In this document: piece by piece, positions 8,701-16,299 of the stretch | Layout of the letters: every line of letters begins with the position of its first letter | How positions within the stretch are numbered: position 1 is the stretch's first letter | Assembly (NCBI GenBank): GCA_964634615.1 | Contig: CAZWLQ010000004.1 | Location: forward strand, 1-41,442 | DNA from: EsbW-18 sp964634615 | GTDB taxonomy: Bacteria; Patescibacteriota; Minisyncoccia; Phycocordibacterales; EsbW-18 | DNA: 41,442 bases | Direction: 5' to 3' | The notes under the pieces: generated by a model | Databases searched by the model: none | What the model was told of the DNA's origin: nothing | The model's input: only the letters and a program-made list of their open reading frames with translations | Position numbers and translations under genes: made by a program

Positions 8701-9456
8701 GTCTTTGAACGCCGCCCACCAAAGAATCCAGCAGTTATTTCTGAAACAGCGGGCATGGTGACCGAAGTCGTTGATAAGGGAACCGAGAAGTACATCAAAA
8801 TCTTGCCTGCAATCGAAGATCGTAAAGATAAAGATGGCGGTGTGCTAACCTACAGCGTCCACTATCGCCGAACCCCGTTGGTGAAAGTCGGAGAAGAAGT
8901 CACGAAGGGTCAGCTTCTCACGGACGGTTCAGCAGATATCACCGAGCTCTTCAAATATGCAACAAAAGAGCGAACCCAAGCGTATGTTATCGATGAAATC
9001 AGCAAAATCTATGAGCTTCAAGGTGCATCAGTTGCCCGCAAGCACATCGAAATCATCATCAAGCAGATGTTCTCTCGCGTGATGATTAAAGATCCAGGAG
9101 AAACAGAGCTCTCTCGCGGTGCGGTTATGGAAGTCTGGGACGCTCGCACGCTGAACGCAACAGCAAAGGAGAAGGACAAGAAGGAAGCAAAGTTCGCTCC
9201 GTTGGTGCTTGGTATCACGAACGTCGCACTTTCACGAGCATCGTTCCTTTCAGCTGCATCATTCCAACACGTCAACAAGGTCTTGATCGACGCTGCGGTT
9301 CGTGGAAAGAAAGACAACCTCGTCGGGCTTAAGGAAAACATCATCATTGGCCGTTTGATTCCTGCGGGAACCGGCTTTCCAGGTAGTCCGAAGCACGAGA
9401 TGATTAAAAATCTCCAATCGACGTTCAAGAACGACGATACGGAGGCGCAATTCTAG
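5785..9456 (+). CDS. rpoC: RNA polymerase beta' subunit
   Basis: Beta' carries the catalytic magnesium site of RNA polymerase. The active-site motif NADFDGDQMA is at about residues 496-505 with all three aspartates (498, 500, 502). An N-terminal zinc ribbon (CYCGKYKGIRYKGIVCEKCG, about 66-85) and the second cysteine cluster (CETSRGVCKMCYG, plus an upstream Cys) are intact. The trigger-loop region QSIGEPATQLTMRTFHAGG is present. At 1223 residues it resembles the short form without the long E. coli insertion. It is co-transcribed with rpoB. Confidence 0.97.
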   Translation: MQRNIPQAASDFSAVSLKIASPERILEWSFGEVTKPETINYRTQRSEKNGLFDERIFGPERDFECYCGKYKGIRYKGIVCEKCGVEITRSIVRRERMGHLALAIPVSHIWFLRNVPSRMGLILDVTGQDLEKVIYFAGYIVTSVNEGERERLIKDLDTEYKTKTKSLKDEKSREKFKEVYLATKREITSIARYTVLDEAVYAKFAMKYGTFFEAGIGAEAVYELMKEIDLATLADELDALVEGKEGEEKKKLRKRLSLIRSMVRSKIRPEWMFLVNIPVIPAALRPMVALEGGRHATSDLNDLYRRVINRNNRLKKLIEIKAPAVILRNEKRILQEAVDALIDNSMRHPGGTALSQAQRRPLKSLADNLKGKQGIFRQNLLGKRVDYSGRSVIVVGPSLALDECGMPKHMALELFRPFVISKLISRGYAYNIRGAGRLIEDAGPEVWEILEEVIENKYVLLNRAPTLHRLSIQAFRPILIEGNALQVHPLVVQAYNADFDGDQMAVHLPLSEEAQMEAKEIIASNKNLLRPGAGTPVMSVGHQDIVLGSYWMTRLIPGEKGEGGVFRSPNDAILAYDFKALSPRAKIKVYPTDNPRYAAFNGEAFETSVGRLLFNANLPEEYGFINKEITKKEMAELVNKLIETHTPEEIAVILDRIKHFGFTYSTMSGTTFALSEVPNPPKKEALVAAAQKKVDDITKQYEDGLLSEEERFRMHIEVWHGLRTDMEKDVSESLDESGSLYVMWKSGARGQIGQLTNLAGLKGLIAGSQGRTLDFPILSSSKEGLSPIEYFITTNGSRKGLGDTALNTAQSGYLTRRLFDVAQDVVVLEEDCGTKEGIEITPKNLGGIEVPLAKGIAGRCIAKEVKDAAGTVLAKRNDFIDELRAAELEAAGITSVLVRSPMTCETSRGVCKMCYGRDLGTGRIVELGEAVGTIAAQSIGEPATQLTMRTFHAGGTAALGGDIVAGLPRVQEVFERRPPKNPAVISETAGMVTEVVDKGTEKYIKILPAIEDRKDKDGGVLTYSVHYRRTPLVKVGEEVTKGQLLTDGSADITELFKYATKERTQAYVIDEISKIYELQGASVARKHIEIIIKQMFSRVMIKDPGETELSRGAVMEVWDARTLNATAKEKDKKEAKFAPLVLGITNVALSRASFLSAASFQHVNKVLIDAAVRGKKDNLVGLKENIIIGRLIPAGTGFPGSPKHEMIKNLQSTFKNDDTEAQF

Positions 9457-9469
9457 TTCCTATGTTGAA

Positions 9470-9515
9470 GACATGTCAAAAAACCGCAGCACACGAACGT
9501 GCTGCGGAGCATGTC
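9470..9515 (+). terminator. Strong hairpin after rpoC
   Basis: A perfect 9 bp CCGCAGCAC/GTGCTGCGG stem with loop ACGAAC is closed by an outer GACATG/CATGTC stem. There is no T-run after it, so it may be an RNA-stability or pause element rather than a standard terminator. Confidence 0.6.
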
Positions 9516-9518
9516 GTG

Positions 9519-9524
9519 TAGAAT
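9519..9524 (+). promoter_or_regulatory. Possible dnaG promoter -10
   Basis: TAGAAT preceded by TG, directly after the hairpin. The leader would be about 45 bases and contains a CCTGAG/CTCAGG hairpin. There is no clear -35. Confidence 0.35.
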
Positions 9525-9573
9525 CACCTGAGACATCTCTTCATCTCAGGGGGTAGACAAACAAAATCACACT

Positions 9574-11292
9574 ATGAGTTCTCCCGTTGAACAGATCAAA
9601 GATAGGCTGCCAATCCTTGATGTGATCTCGTCCTACATCAAGGTGGAGAAGAGTGGCAAAAACTTCAAGGCGAAGTGTCCTTTTCATAATGAAAAGACCG
9701 CCTCGTTTTTCATTTCGCCTGAGCGCAACTCGTACTACTGCTTCGGGTGTGGTGCAAAGGGGGACGTCTTTTCATTTGTTGAAAGCTTTGAAGGAGTTGA
9801 TTTCATGGGCGCGCTCAAAATGCTCTCGGAGCGAGCCGGTATCGTCCTCGATCCAAAAAACGCGGGACGTCCTGACCCAAACGGTCGCATCTATGCTGCA
9901 GTCAAAGAAGCGGTTGCATTCTTCAGAACAAACTTTGAAGAAAACAATACCGCTCGCGACTATGTCAGAAGTAGAGGTATCACCGAAGCTACGGTTAAGA
10001 ACTTCTCGCTTGGATGGGCGCAAGGGGAATGGCGAGCACTCTTTGACCACCTTTCAAAAAAAGGATTCAGAACCGACGAAATCATTCGCGCCGGATTGGC
10101 AAAGCAAAAGATGGATGACAAAGGTGTCACTGGAAGCCATCCCTACGATGTGTTTCGTGAACGTGTGATGTTCCCAATCTTTGACGCATCGGGTCGTGCG
10201 GTGGCATTTTCCGGACGAATTTTAGGGAAAGGGGACGAGCATACACCAAAATATGTAAACTCGCCGGAGACGCCAATTTTTAAGAAATCAGAGATTCTAT
10301 ATGGCTTTGATCGCGCAAAGCAATCAATTCGTCAATATAATTTTTCGATTCTTGTCGAAGGGCAGATTGATCTTGTGATGACGCACCAAGCAGGATTCAC
10401 CAATACGGTTGCATCGATGGGCACTGCCATCACCCCATTCCACATGGAACGTTTGAAGCGTATATCAGGCAACATCGTGATTGCACTTGATGCGGATGAT
10501 GCTGGCGTTGCATCAGCGCTTAAAACAGCAAAGATTGCCATCACATCAGGCATGGATGTAAAAGTCGCGGTGTTGCCCGAAGGCAAAGATCCTGCAGATG
10601 TTGTGCAGGAGGACAAGGAAAAGTGGAAAGAGAGTGTCAGAACCGCAAAACATGTCATTGATTTCTTGCTCGAACGAATTCTTGCGCACGAAAAGGACTC
10701 TCGAAAAGCAAAGCAGCGAGTTACACGAGAGCTTTTGCCATACGTTGCATTGATTGAGAATGGTATCGACCAGGCACACTTCATCACAAGAATCGCAAGC
10801 GCACTTGGAATTGACGACGCAATTGTTGCTGAAGAAGTGCGAAAAATTCCTCAAGGAGATATTGAACTTCCAAGGCAAAAAGAGGAGCCAGCAAAAGCAA
10901 ATTCCCCCCGTTATGATCGCTTGACCAGAATTCTCTACGGCATCCTTCTCTGGAAAGAACGGGAGGAAAAACCGGACATTGATCCAGAAATCTTGCGCGC
11001 CGATCTCACGCGCATCCTTACCATGTCGCCCGATACGCTTTATCCGTTGGAAGAACGTGATGCGATAGCATTTGAGGCCGAGGTTGCCTATCAAGAGTCT
11101 GCGCACATTGATCGGCACATCAAAGAGATGCTCACATTTCTTGAGGAGCACGCGCTCAAGGAAGAACTAACACGAGCGATGGCCGAACTCACCAGAGCCG
11201 AACGGGAAGGAAAGGGAGGAGAAGCGCCGGAATTGCTGGAGAAGTGCCGAGAGATAACAAAACGTTTGAATACATTACAAAGCCATTCATAA
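9574..11292 (+). CDS. dnaG: DNA primase DnaG
   Basis: DnaG makes RNA primers at the replication fork. The N-terminal CHC2 zinc finger is complete (C35, H38, C56, C59, within KCPFHNEK and SYYCFGCG). The RNA-polymerase domain follows, with a TOPRIM fold showing the catalytic glutamate in LVEGQID and the acidic ALDADDAG motif. The C-terminal part, expected to bind helicase, has a long charged helix. Length 572 is normal. rpoD follows after 20 bases, keeping the dnaG-rpoD pair of the classical macromolecular-synthesis operon without rpsU. Confidence 0.95.
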   Translation: MSSPVEQIKDRLPILDVISSYIKVEKSGKNFKAKCPFHNEKTASFFISPERNSYYCFGCGAKGDVFSFVESFEGVDFMGALKMLSERAGIVLDPKNAGRPDPNGRIYAAVKEAVAFFRTNFEENNTARDYVRSRGITEATVKNFSLGWAQGEWRALFDHLSKKGFRTDEIIRAGLAKQKMDDKGVTGSHPYDVFRERVMFPIFDASGRAVAFSGRILGKGDEHTPKYVNSPETPIFKKSEILYGFDRAKQSIRQYNFSILVEGQIDLVMTHQAGFTNTVASMGTAITPFHMERLKRISGNIVIALDADDAGVASALKTAKIAITSGMDVKVAVLPEGKDPADVVQEDKEKWKESVRTAKHVIDFLLERILAHEKDSRKAKQRVTRELLPYVALIENGIDQAHFITRIASALGIDDAIVAEEVRKIPQGDIELPRQKEEPAKANSPRYDRLTRILYGILLWKEREEKPDIDPEILRADLTRILTMSPDTLYPLEERDAIAFEAEVAYQESAHIDRHIKEMLTFLEEHALKEELTRAMAELTRAEREGKGGEAPELLEKCREITKRLNTLQSHS

Positions 11293-11312
11293 ACATCACA
11301 ATTACTCATCGT

Positions 11313-12608
11313 ATGAAAAAAACAAAATCTGCTACAAAGAAAAAGAAGGTTATTAAAAAGAAACCTACTCGAAAAGTAATGTCGGCATCACGAAAGACAG
11401 CGAAGAAAGCCCCACGCAAAGCTCTTAAAAAGAGTGCGAAGAAGGTGGCAAAAAAAGCAAAGAAGCCAGTAAAGGCACAAAAACCTGCAAAGCCGGCGAA
11501 GGTTGTCGTGGTGAAAGAGCGGAAGCTCACGAAGAAAGAACACCAAATGCGTGACAAAGCAGAGAAGCTCTACCAAAAGGGGCGCGAGCGCGGCTTCGTC
11601 ACATACGATGAGATTTTGAAGGAGTTCCCGAATATCGAGGATGATGTGATGTTCCTCGAAGAACTCTATGATGGTTTTGAAACCGAAGGCATCGATGTAA
11701 TCGAGTCTGGTGGCTTGCTTGACTTAAATGGTGGAGAGGGCGTCGAAGGAAAACACGCCTATCATCGCGAAGAAACACGCTATGACTCAATCCAGATGTA
11801 CCTTCGTGATATCGGAAAGTACGATCTCTTGAACGGCAATCAAGAAAAGGAGCTCGCAAAGCGTATTGAAACGGGGGACGAAGAAGCAAAGAATATTCTT
11901 GCTCGAGCAAACCTCCGCTTGGTGGTTTCGATTGCAAAGAAATACGCAAACCGTAGCTCAAACCTCACCCTGCTCGACCTCATCCAGGAAGGAAATATTG
12001 GTCTCTTCAAGGCGGTCGAGAAATTTGATTGGTCAAAGGGATTCAAGTTCTCGACGTATGCAACATGGTGGATTCGTCAAGCGGTCACGCGTGCGATTGC
12101 AGACCAATCTCGCACCATCCGTATTCCCGTACACATGGTGGAGACCATCGCGAAGTACAAGAGGATTGTGCGAAAGCTTGCGCAAGACCTCGGCCGCGAA
12201 CCATTGCCCGAAGAAATTGCGGTTGAGATGGGAATGGAGGTTGATAAGATTCACCACATCCAGCAAATCAATCAAAATACGGTTTCACTTGAACTTCCGG
12301 TGGGTGATGATGGTGATAGCGGCTCAACACTCGGAGACTTCATCAAAGACGATCACATGCCGTCCCCCGACAAGGAAGCATCGCAGCGTATTCTTGCAGA
12401 GCACATCCAAGAAGTTCTTGGAGAACTCTCACCGAAGGAGCGAAAGATTCTTGAGCTCCGCAACGGTCTCGCGGACGGTATCGCACACACCCTCGAAGAA
12501 GTAGGAAAGGAGTTTGGTGTCACTCGCGAGCGTATCCGACAGATTGAAGCCAAGGCGCATGAGAAGATTCGACAACATCACAAAGCGCAACAACTGAAGA
12601 ATTACTAG
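11313..12608 (+). CDS. rpoD: Primary sigma factor RpoD (sigma-70) with a lysine-rich N-terminal tail
   Basis: Region 1.2 (SIQMYLRDIGKYDLLNG), region 2 (NLRLVVSIAKKYANRS; LIQEGNIGLFKAVEKFDW; the -10-reading helix FKFSTYATWWIRQAV) and region 4 (LSPKERKILELRNGL; GVTRERIRQIEAKA) are intact. The first 70 or so residues are almost only K, A, P, T, S and R, like a histone H1 tail, and replace an acidic region 1.1. The ATG at 11313 is chosen because upstream in-frame starts lie inside dnaG. 431 residues. Probably co-transcribed with dnaG. Confidence 0.96.
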   Translation: MKKTKSATKKKKVIKKKPTRKVMSASRKTAKKAPRKALKKSAKKVAKKAKKPVKAQKPAKPAKVVVVKERKLTKKEHQMRDKAEKLYQKGRERGFVTYDEILKEFPNIEDDVMFLEELYDGFETEGIDVIESGGLLDLNGGEGVEGKHAYHREETRYDSIQMYLRDIGKYDLLNGNQEKELAKRIETGDEEAKNILARANLRLVVSIAKKYANRSSNLTLLDLIQEGNIGLFKAVEKFDWSKGFKFSTYATWWIRQAVTRAIADQSRTIRIPVHMVETIAKYKRIVRKLAQDLGREPLPEEIAVEMGMEVDKIHHIQQINQNTVSLELPVGDDGDSGSTLGDFIKDDHMPSPDKEASQRILAEHIQEVLGELSPKERKILELRNGLADGIAHTLEEVGKEFGVTRERIRQIEAKAHEKIRQHHKAQQLKNY

Positions 12609-12656
12609 CGTAATTCTTCGCGGATAGTACGCAGATAAAAATTCACGCAGATAAAG
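12609..12656 (+). repeat. GCGAAT intergenic repeat, copy 2 (diverged)
   Basis: Units read CGCGGAT, ACGCAGAT, ACGCAGAT, a variant of ACGCGAAT. It follows the rpoD stop and precedes its terminator. Confidence 0.55.
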
Positions 12657-12665
12657 ACGGAAAGC

Positions 12666-12691
12666 AAAATCTCCTTGCATAAGGAGATTTT
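12666..12691 (+). terminator. Terminator after rpoD
   Basis: A perfect 11 bp inverted repeat, AAAATCTCCTT and AAGGAGATTTT, around GCAT, giving A-run and T-run sides. Confidence 0.85.
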
Positions 12692-12697
12692 GTGCCA

Positions 12698-12725
12698 TTG
12701 ACATAACATTTTAAAATAGTAGTAT
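12698..12725 (+). promoter_or_regulatory. Consensus sigma-70 promoter of orphan gene 2
   Basis: TTGACA, 16 bp, TAGTAT. The predicted start near 12732 lies downstream of the ATG at 12727, which argues for a later start codon. Confidence 0.65.
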
Positions 12726-12789
12726 CATGTACCAGATATTCGTCCAACCCATGGAGGGGAGGATCAGAGATTCTTGTGAAAGGAACGCT

Positions 12790-13152
12790 GTGCCGAGCGA
12801 ACTCATAGCAAAAACACCTCAAGAACTTGGCTTCACCAACAATGTCCCTGTGAAGGAATTCCTTGCGCGCTGTGCGGAGAACGGACTATCTCTGCTTCCG
12901 GCTGAGGAAATGATTCAACTGGAGGAGGGTAGTAGGGCTTACTGTGGTATGACTTACCTCCTTAGTGGCCCACTTCAAGGGCCCAATGCTTCGGAGCCAT
13001 TCATTGTCCGTAGGTTCGAAGAAGGGCGTTGCGAGGATTTCTTTGTCGTGAACTTGCCGGAGATCTACCCATCCTGGAAGGTTCCTCTCCTCTGGACCTT
13101 CTTGCTCCGGATTACCCCCTTGGAGAATGGTCGGCAGGAGTCCTGGGAGTAG
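12790..13152 (+). CDS. Hypothetical protein (orphan cassette 2)
   Basis: Unrecognised soluble protein of 120 residues if it begins at the GTG at 12790, which has AAAGGA five bases upstream. In-frame ATGs at 12727 and 12751 would add 21 or 13 residues, but the first lies upstream of the predicted transcription start. The sequence has a helical N-half (ELIAKTPQELGF; VKEFLARCAENGL) and a beta-rich C-half (PFIVRRFEEG; DFFVVNLPEIYPSW). No membrane segment, metal-binding cluster or known motif is visible. The cassette has its own promoter and terminator and stands alone between rpoD and a nuclease gene. Confidence 0.65.
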   Translation: MPSELIAKTPQELGFTNNVPVKEFLARCAENGLSLLPAEEMIQLEEGSRAYCGMTYLLSGPLQGPNASEPFIVRRFEEGRCEDFFVVNLPEIYPSWKVPLLWTFLLRITPLENGRQESWE

Positions 13153-13167
13153 GCGACGGTACGAATA

Positions 13168-13196
13168 GGCCTGGAGAAATCCAGGCCCTTTGTTTT
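13168..13196 (+). terminator. Terminator of orphan cassette 2
   Basis: GGCCTGGA and TCCAGGCC pair perfectly around a GAAA tetraloop, followed by a T-rich tract (CTTTGTTTT). Confidence 0.85.
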
Positions 13197-13199
13197 GTC

Positions 13200-13208
13200 T
13201 GCTAAAAT
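13200..13208 (+). promoter_or_regulatory. Extended -10 promoter, leaderless start
   Basis: TGCTAAAAT ends six bases before the ATG at 13215, placing the transcription start at the start codon. It begins four bases after the terminator T-tract. Confidence 0.6.
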
Positions 13209-13214
13209 GAGGCA

Positions 13215-14033
13215 ATGGCAAAGAAACGCTATCCGATCGAACACTGGAGCTATTCATCTTTGATAGCGTACTTGAGAAATCCACTTGCGTGGCATAAGCG
13301 CTATGTTGAAGGCGTGTTTGATACGCCCTCAACCCCTGCATCCGCGGTTGGTCGTGCTGCTCACAAGGCACTGGAGCATTTTTATGGAGGTTTTGATGCA
13401 GTCGCAGCAATCGATCTCGGGCTCGAATTTCTTCGTCTGGTTCCTGATTTCGAAATCAATTTTGGAAAAGCAGTAACTCGTAGTGCCAAAAAGAAAAAAC
13501 GTCTCGACATGGAGCGAGAATATCTTCAAGCGATTGGTTTCTATCTCGAAAAACCGCCAAAGCATAGAATTCTTGGCATTGAAGTAAAAGCACTCACACA
13601 CATTCCGGGAATTCCTATTCCCGTTAAGGCGATTTCAGATCTTGTGGTGGTTTCGAGTATTGATACAAAAGCGGTTGATATCATTGACCATAAGTTCGTT
13701 GATTCGTTTGGGAGCGTTGAGATTGATAATCCGCTCTTCATGGTGCAGGCACTCTTCAACTACTACACAGTTCTTTCCCAGTTCAAACGACCGGTCAGAC
13801 GTTTTATCGTGTACGAGTGTAGAAAGCGAAAGAATAAGAATGGAAAGCCACAGTTGAAACGCCATGTGATTGATTTTAGGAAACACGAAGAAGAGTTTGT
13901 CCTTTTCCATCGATTGGTGAAAGACGCAACCAAAGATCTCTTGTCGCGAAAGATCTTCTTGCCGAACCCGTCGGACATGTTTGAGGGAAAGAATTCACTC
14001 CAAGTGTATCGGTGGGGACTTGAGAAGGAATAA
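13215..14033 (+). CDS. PD-(D/E)XK nuclease-like protein of the RecB/Cas4 type
   Basis: The 272-residue product starts with a WSYSSLIAYLRNPLAWHKRYVEG segment, whose S-xxL-xxY-xxxP-xxW-xxYV spacing is the usual N-terminal helix of RecB-family nucleases. A G-x-A-x-H-x-x-L helix follows (GRAAHKALEHF). The catalytic core appears as ISDLVVVS, then VDIIDHKF (D...DxK), then a QxxxY helix in MVQALFNYYTVL. The four cysteines of iron-sulfur forms (Cas4, AddB) are absent. It would act on DNA in repair or recombination, but no helicase partner is adjacent. The start is fixed by the -10 spacing. It converges on the DsbA-like gene. Confidence 0.75.
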   Translation: MAKKRYPIEHWSYSSLIAYLRNPLAWHKRYVEGVFDTPSTPASAVGRAAHKALEHFYGGFDAVAAIDLGLEFLRLVPDFEINFGKAVTRSAKKKKRLDMEREYLQAIGFYLEKPPKHRILGIEVKALTHIPGIPIPVKAISDLVVVSSIDTKAVDIIDHKFVDSFGSVEIDNPLFMVQALFNYYTVLSQFKRPVRRFIVYECRKRKNKNGKPQLKRHVIDFRKHEEEFVLFHRLVKDATKDLLSRKIFLPNPSDMFEGKNSLQVYRWGLEKE

Positions 14034-14036
14034 GGT

Positions 14037-14075
14037 CGCGAATATCTGCGAATAGAGACGCGAATGCACGCAAAT
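14037..14075 (+). repeat. GCGAAT intergenic repeat, copy 3
   Basis: Units CGCGAAT, TGCGAAT, ACGCGAAT and ACGCAAAT follow the stop codon and run into the terminator. Confidence 0.7.
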
Positions 14076-14109
14076 AAAAACACCGACCTTTTGAGAGGCC
14101 GGTGTTTTT
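14076..14109. terminator. Bidirectional terminator between convergent genes
   Basis: AAAAACACCG and CGGTGTTTTT pair perfectly, extended inward by CC/GG past one mismatch. It serves the nuclease gene on the plus strand and the DsbA-like gene on the minus strand. Confidence 0.9.
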
Positions 14110-14122
14110 GCTACAGAGTTAA

Positions 14123-14815
14123 TTACTGTGTTACCGATCCATCATCTGCCAAGATCGTGTCAATGACTTGCTTCACCACATCATATGGCTGTGCGCCGTT
14201 GATTGGGAAGGTATCGCCATCCTTGGTGAGGATGATGCTGTACGGTGTGCCACGGCCACCTGCTTTAAGTGCTGCGTCACCATCGGCCTTCACGCGTGCT
14301 GCAAAGGTCTTTGCGGCGATACAACTATCGAGCGCTGTTCTATTAACGCCAAGTGTTGCCGCAATTGTTCCAAGCTCTGCGCCCGTCTCTGTTCCAGAAA
14401 AGAGTGTCGCGAGATATTTCCAGTACACATCGTTACCCGCAAGTGATGCGACACATTCAGCACTCTCTGCCTTGAGGCGTGCTTCAGGGTGGAGCTGATC
14501 AAGCGGAAAGTTGCGGTAGACCCATGATACATTTCCGGTCTTGCCGTATTCGTCAACGATACGCTGCATCGTTGCATGAAAGTCCTTACAAAACGGGCAA
14601 TCGATATCAGAGTATTCGATGATTGTAATGGGTGCGTTTGGGCTACCAAGAACGTGGTCAGCCGCTGATACTGGGGCGACGACGATTTCGTCCGGAGTGC
14701 CATCATCGTTCACATCCGGGGCAGCGTCTTTTGATTTGAAGAAGACTGCGCCTGCAACGAGGGCTCCCGCAACCAAAATCGCAATCGGGATAAGCATTTT
14801 GTTCTCTTGTTCCAT
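14123..14815 (-). CDS. Membrane-anchored DsbA-like thiol-disulfide oxidoreductase
   Basis: A 230-residue protein with an uncleaved N-terminal membrane anchor (about residues 7-26, IPIAILVAGALVAGAVFF) and an extracytoplasmic thioredoxin fold of the DsbA/BdbD type. The active site is CPFC (C73, C76) in EYSDIDCPFCKDF, and the cis-proline loop is GTPYSIIL. It should form or exchange disulfides in exported proteins. The linker after the anchor contains DVNDDGTPDE, whose acidic spacing resembles a calcium-binding loop. It has its own promoter in the divergent region shared with uppP. Confidence 0.88.
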   Translation of the reverse strand: MEQENKMLIPIAILVAGALVAGAVFFKSKDAAPDVNDDGTPDEIVVAPVSAADHVLGSPNAPITIIEYSDIDCPFCKDFHATMQRIVDEYGKTGNVSWVYRNFPLDQLHPEARLKAESAECVASLAGNDVYWKYLATLFSGTETGAELGTIAATLGVNRTALDSCIAAKTFAARVKADGDAALKAGGRGTPYSIILTKDGDTFPINGAQPYDVVKQVIDTILADDGSVTQ

Positions 14816-14862
14816 ACGATAGCTTTTAGGAATAAATAAACCTGATAGATACTACGCCATAG

Positions 14863-14906
14863 AGTGTACCATGGGGGAAAAGTGCTGCGAATGGGCGTGG
14901 TACACT
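14863..14906. promoter_or_regulatory. Divergent extended -10 promoters forming a 9 bp inverted repeat
   Basis: AGTGTACCA (14863-14871) and TGGTACACT (14898-14906) are perfect inverted copies. Each reads as TGGTACACT, an extended -10, towards its own gene: the DsbA-like gene on the minus strand and uppP on the plus strand. A further TAGTAT -10 lies nearer the DsbA-like gene. The symmetry also permits a shared operator. Confidence 0.5.
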
Positions 14907-14922
14907 AGACCATATAGCGCAT

Positions 14923-15723
14923 ATGAGTATTTTTGAAGGTATTTTGTTGGGTCTGACACAGGGATTAACCGAGTTTTTGCCGGTCTCATCAACCGGCCAC
15001 TTGATTATTGTTCGTCAGCTTCTTGGTCTCCATGACCCTTCAGGGATCTTTTTTGACGCGGTGCTCCACTTGGCGACACTTTTGGCGGTCGCACTCTATT
15101 TCAGGCGAGATATTGGAGCGCTTGTCATGACCGCGTGGAAATACATTCGTCGCAAACCGCTCGATGAGAATGAAAAAAACTTTTTCCTCGCGATTGTACT
15201 CGGGACGATTCCTGCGATTATCCTCGGACTCATTTTTGAAGATGCAATCAGTACGTCAGCGCGAAGCACGATGGTTGTTGCGTGGGGCTTGGTCATCGGC
15301 TCGATTGTGATGTTTGCTGCAGAACGTCATGTGAGGACCGACGCACAGGTGCAGGTGACACCTCGTCTTGGCTGGCGCCTTGGACTATTTCAGGCGTTCG
15401 CCCTCTTTCCTGGCATCTCTCGTTCGGGCAGTACGATTTCAGGAGGACTTTTTTCTGGCATGACACGCTCTGATGCAACACGGTTTGCTTTTGTGCTCTC
15501 ATTTCCAATTCTCCTTGGTGCAGGAAGTGTGTCGGCGCTTGAGCTTTTTAAAGCGCCACTACTTCATGTGTCAGCATCGCTCGTTGCCGCATTCATAACC
15601 GCTCTTGTTTCAGCATTTATCGCGATTCATTTCCTTCTCAAATTTGTACGTACACGAACCCTGCACCCATTCATTTGGTATCGGCTGATTCTCGCTGCGC
15701 TCCTCTTTTTCTTTCCGTTTTAA
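14923..15723 (+). CDS. uppP: Undecaprenyl-diphosphatase UppP (BacA)
   Basis: An integral membrane enzyme that dephosphorylates undecaprenyl pyrophosphate, recycling the lipid carrier for peptidoglycan synthesis. Both catalytic signatures are present: GLTEFLPVSSTGH near the N-terminus (about 13-25) and PGISRSGSTISGG near residue 166. The 266-residue protein is strongly hydrophobic with about eight membrane spans. Its last codons overlap the end of the minus-strand exonuclease gene by four bases. Its presence, with murA and mreB nearby, argues for a peptidoglycan cell wall. Confidence 0.95.
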   Translation: MSIFEGILLGLTQGLTEFLPVSSTGHLIIVRQLLGLHDPSGIFFDAVLHLATLLAVALYFRRDIGALVMTAWKYIRRKPLDENEKNFFLAIVLGTIPAIILGLIFEDAISTSARSTMVVAWGLVIGSIVMFAAERHVRTDAQVQVTPRLGWRLGLFQAFALFPGISRSGSTISGGLFSGMTRSDATRFAFVLSFPILLGAGSVSALELFKAPLLHVSASLVAAFITALVSAFIAIHFLLKFVRTRTLHPFIWYRLILAALLFFFPF

Positions 15724-16295
15724 AATCCCAACGAGTAGGTGAGTGAATGATCACCCTTGTCTTCCCAGCCGGTGGTGTCAATTGCGAGCTCTTTCGTCTC
15801 CGGGCCGTCTTTGTATTTGATTTTCTTATTTTGGAGGATGAACTCATAAAGCTCTTTGGTCACCCTCACGTCTTGAATACAATAGTCACGAATTTCCTGC
15901 ACCCGTCCTTCCTTCCACCAGTGGTATGCCTGAAGTCCGTCAGCACTTTTGCTGACCTTCAAGGTTGAACCCGCAACATTCTTGAGGGATAGTCGCCGAC
16001 CGAGCGCAGTTTTGATTGAGACCATCATGTCAATTGATTTGATTGAGCGAAGCGAGCCGGGGTAGTACTTGTCCAACAAGGGGATATCGAAGTGGTCAGA
16101 ATTGAATCCAATCAACACATCAGCTTTCTCAAAAATCGGCCACATCTGAGGGAACTCTTCCTGTGTGTATGAGGAGTACGTGTCGGTCTCGGAGTCATAG
16201 AGCGCAAGGACAGAAATATCAAGCAAGGCCGGATCGTTTTTTCCGACATCTTCAAAAAGGTTTCGAGTTTCGATATCAAAGACGACTTTTCGCAT
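15720..16295 (-). CDS. Predicted 3'-5' exonuclease, ribonuclease H fold (DEDD type)
   Basis: 191 residues. The three exonuclease motifs are readable: Exo I VVFDIETRN (catalytic D and E), Exo II GFNSDHFDIPLL, and Exo III YCIQDVRVTKELYEF (Y...D, the DEDDy form). It resembles the stand-alone exonuclease domains related to DNA polymerase B and YprB rather than DnaQ epsilon. It probably acts on nucleic-acid 3' ends in repair or RNA turnover. The ATG at 16295 lies four bases after the hisS stop, so the two are co-transcribed; a longer start at 16325 would overlap hisS. Confidence 0.8.
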   Translation of the reverse strand: MRKVVFDIETRNLFEDVGKNDPALLDISVLALYDSETDTYSSYTQEEFPQMWPIFEKADVLIGFNSDHFDIPLLDKYYPGSLRSIKSIDMMVSIKTALGRRLSLKNVAGSTLKVSKSADGLQAYHWWKEGRVQEIRDYCIQDVRVTKELYEFILQNKKIKYKDGPETKELAIDTTGWEDKGDHSLTYSLGF

Positions 16296-16299
16296 ACGA

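Noticed and set aside
10546..11151. 201-residue minus-strand ORF inside dnaG
   Set aside because: Shadow frame of a clearly coding gene, with no recognisable motif.
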